From NCBI RefSeq assembly GCF_001941625.1, contig NZ_CP016076.1:6680001-6744000 (forward strand): a stretch of DNA of 64,000 bases, given 5' to 3'. How positions within the stretch are numbered: position 1 is the stretch's first letter; the number at the start of each line of letters is the position of its first letter. The translations under genes were made by a program, and so were the position numbers. Below the pieces are notes generated by a model. It had not been told where the DNA came from. It was given only the letters and a program-made list of their open reading frames with translations, and made no database searches. Positions 63,682-64,000 of this stretch are shown here, one piece after another. The stretch is from Actinoalloteichus fjordicus (lineage in GTDB: Bacteria > Actinomycetota > Actinomycetes > Mycobacteriales > Pseudonocardiaceae).

Positions 63682-64000
63682 ACGAGGGCGATCAGGGCCT
63701 GCTGAGCAGACTCGCCGCCCTCTTCGACGAGCTGGACCCGCCGCCGCCCTCGGTAGGTCGTCGGGCAGCGGCCGCCTTCTCCCTCGTCGGCCTGCGGCGG
63801 CAGGCAGGCCGCGCACCTGCCAAGTCGCCGGTCCCGAGCAGGCAGGCGGCCGACACCCGGTCGAGCCAGCGAGCCGCCGATCCGGCCGCGCCTGCGGTCG
63901 TCGGGCACCACCCGGGCCCGGCAGGCACCGATGCCCGCCGTCATGCGGGCACGACACCGACCTCAGAGACGCCGCAGCCTCCGCAGCGCCTCATCGAGGA
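63678..64000 (+). CDS. Partner protein of sigma factor copy 2, cut by window edge
   Basis: 107 residues are visible from GTG 63678, no stop before the edge. LLSRLAALFDELDPPPPSVGRRAAAAFSLVGLRRQ parallels LLAELGQLLDYTEPVPAGLIERAQFAIELD of the partner in copy 1. The rest so far is a Pro/Ala/Arg-rich linker. A beta-sandwich domain and a CHAT gene are expected beyond the edge if the module is complete. Confidence 0.7.
   Translation, partial: MNEGDQGLLSRLAALFDELDPPPPSVGRRAAAAFSLVGLRRQAGRAPAKSPVPSRQAADTRSSQRAADPAAPAVVGHHPGPAGTDARRHAGTTPTSETPQPPQRLIE

Overview
The window is GC-rich DNA from an actinomycete. It has GTG starts, strong third-position G/C and actinobacterial regulatory motifs. Gene content and order (sacsin-like ATPase/DUF3027, DUF2771 lipoprotein, extended cold-shock protein, complete cvnA-D operon, XPB helicase with a separate helicase-associated protein, Rpf with LysM) point to Pseudonocardiaceae, perhaps an Actinoalloteichus relative. 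The genus is an inference. Most of the window looks like core chromosome.

Layout. 1-7.9 kb: sacsin-like ATPase (cut by the edge), DUF3027, secreted glutaminyl cyclase, MFS protein with a very charged N-terminus, DUF2771 lipoprotein. 8-14 kb: beta-helix protein divergent from a TetR regulator with a Cys-rich tail, cold-shock protein, HAD phosphatase divergent from another TetR, PhzF. 14-20.3 kb: NagD-type HAD, HTH-TOBE molybdate-type protein, moaA, moaD, rpf, a MoaB-MoaE fusion and moaC; moeA is 30 kb away. 20.5-25.4 kb: frameshifted Uma2 gene, ACT-malic enzyme, small conserved protein, helicase-associated WYL-like protein. 25.6-30.7 kb: cvnABCD operon with a perfect SOS-box sequence in front. 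31.2-34.8 kb: SsuA/TauA-like ABC importer. 35.4-41.4 kb: a MITE-like element, XPB, CapA lipoprotein, small proteins, a decayed GH20 hexosaminidase behind cutC, and a DasR-like site. 42-46.5 kb: small acidic peptide, ECF sigma factor, beta-sandwich protein and TPR-CHAT protease-like protein. 46.8-56.6 kb: groEL with two CIRCE operators, non-RD Ser/Thr kinase, AIM24 protein, moeA, GlsB-like protein, Cdc48-like double AAA ATPase, second MITE copy, pyrD. 56.9-58.7 kb: a lower-GC polymorphic toxin/immunity cassette with a split toxin and duplicated immunity genes. 58.8-62.5 kb: FtsX-type ABC exporter under a PadR repressor. 62.9 kb to the end: a second sigma factor followed by the start of a second beta-sandwich partner, so the sigma/partner pair occurs twice in the window.

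The parts most worth attention are the sigma/beta-sandwich/CHAT module and its second copy, the toxin/immunity cassette whose second immunity gene carries a toxin tail, the SOS box on the cvn operon, the DasR-like site in front of a decayed hexosaminidase, the two MITE copies, and the structured region in front of rpf. Function calls come from motifs read by eye; no database search was possible.
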